Positions 6,892 to 7,388 of a DNA stretch of 7,388 bases are shown here, piece after piece. The notes beneath the pieces were generated by a model. It searched no databases and had not been told where the DNA came from. It worked only from the letters and a program-made list of their open reading frames with translations. The DNA is from Planctomycetota bacterium (lineage in GTDB: Bacteria > Planctomycetota > Phycisphaerae > WQYP01): positions 1 through 7,388 of the forward strand of contig JAJZCU010000095.1 in assembly GCA_021828935.1 (NCBI GenBank), given 5' to 3'. Position 1 is the stretch's first letter; each line of letters opens with the position of its first letter. A program made the translations under genes and the position numbers.

Positions 6892-7388
6892 CTACGGCTT
6901 CTTGCAGAACGCATAGCACGAGTCGACGCATGTCGGGTACGCCGCCTCCGCCAGCTTCTTGCACAGCTTCTTGGTGGCGTCGTTAACGATCAGCTCGCAC
7001 GACTGCTTCGCCAACTCCTTCGCGTCGCGGCACGCGCCGACACAGGTGGCCTGTGAGCAGTCGCCAAAATTGATGACGTCGAAAATCCGCTGGTTACGCC
7101 GTTTTGGCTTGCATTTGCTTGGGCTCCCACCGCAGCTGGCCGTCGCGATGCACCAATAGCTCGTGTGTTCCACGGCGTCGACATACGCCACGGGCCTGCG
7201 GGGCATGTTAAGGCAGCCCCACCAACCGCTCGACCCGACGATGTCCACCCGCGGGCTCCCGGTCGCCTCACGGCATAGATAGTGGCAATATCTGGTGCAT
7301 CCGCCGAGCCTTTCCCGGACAAGAGTGCAGTGGAAGTTCACGCGACAGCCAAGGCCAGACGGGTCCACCACCCCGGCCGCGCGGCCCC
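6892..7388 (-). CDS. C-terminal end of an RHS-family protein with a cysteine-rich tail, partial
   Basis: The - strand frame is open to the window edge, so 164 C-terminal residues are seen and the gene continues beyond base 7388. The GTG at 7371 is an internal Val. The fragment opens with VVDPSGLG; DPSGL is the usual end of the RHS repeat-associated core, after which the C-terminal domain is variable and often toxic or lineage-specific. Counting from that GTG, the tail has 17 Cys in 159 residues, at 9, 15, 25, 29, 33, 53, 74, 80, 87, 105, 110, 114, 125, 137, 148, 152 and 156. Three clusters stand out: C25-x3-C29-x3-C33, C105-x4-C110-x3-C114 and C148-x3-C152-x3-C156. A basic patch KCKPKRRNQR (86-95) separates two halves, and the second half (about 105-159) looks helical. 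No known toxin motif is recognised. It is probably secreted and disulphide-bonded, or metal-binding. No small immunity-type gene follows directly. Confidence 0.7.
   Translation of the reverse strand, partial: GRAAGVVDPSGLGCRVNFHCTLVRERLGGCTRYCHYLCREATGSPRVDIVGSSGWWGCLNMPRRPVAYVDAVEHTSYWCIATASCGGSPSKCKPKRRNQRIFDVINFGDCSQATCVGACRDAKELAKQSCELIVNDATKKLCKKLAEAAYPTCVDSCYAFCKKP

Overview
The window looks like chromosomal DNA from a GC-rich, free-living Gram-negative-type bacterium. The gene mix (an EF-G paralogue, an ECF sigma factor with a zinc/RskA-type anti-sigma factor, and the C-terminus of an RHS-family protein with a long cysteine-rich tail) would suit a Planctomycetota/PVC or Acidobacteriota-like lineage. 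This is inference; nothing here fixes the taxon.

Layout: the left arm is on the + strand. It holds a 5'-truncated EF-G-like translational GTPase (to 1865) and, 66 bases later, a UlaG-like metallo-beta-lactamase-fold hydrolase (1932-2744). After an 85-base convergent gap, every remaining supported gene is on the - strand. In their own direction these are: the C-terminal end of an RHS protein (enters at 7388, stops at 6892); a 260-base gap; a two-gene operon (exported protein 6631-5543, membrane protein 5546-4839) joined by an ATGA stop/start overlap; a 405-base gap without a convincing gene; and an ECF sigma factor (4433-3834) joined by a GTGA overlap to its membrane-bound RskA-type anti-sigma factor (3837-2830).

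How the genes work together: the sigma/anti-sigma pair is a textbook co-translated signalling module. The cytoplasmic zinc-finger region should hold the sigma factor at the membrane until a periplasmic signal frees it. Its anti-sigma factor is longer than usual, with an Ala/Pro linker before the membrane segment and a probable coiled coil after it. The exported/membrane pair is not recognised. Its tight overlap says the two proteins are made together, and the exported one has strand-rich, blade-like segments. The RHS tail carries 17 cysteines, many in C-x3-C-x3-C clusters, and is the least explained coding sequence here. I found no CRISPR array, rRNA, tRNA, insertion sequence or complete new defence system.
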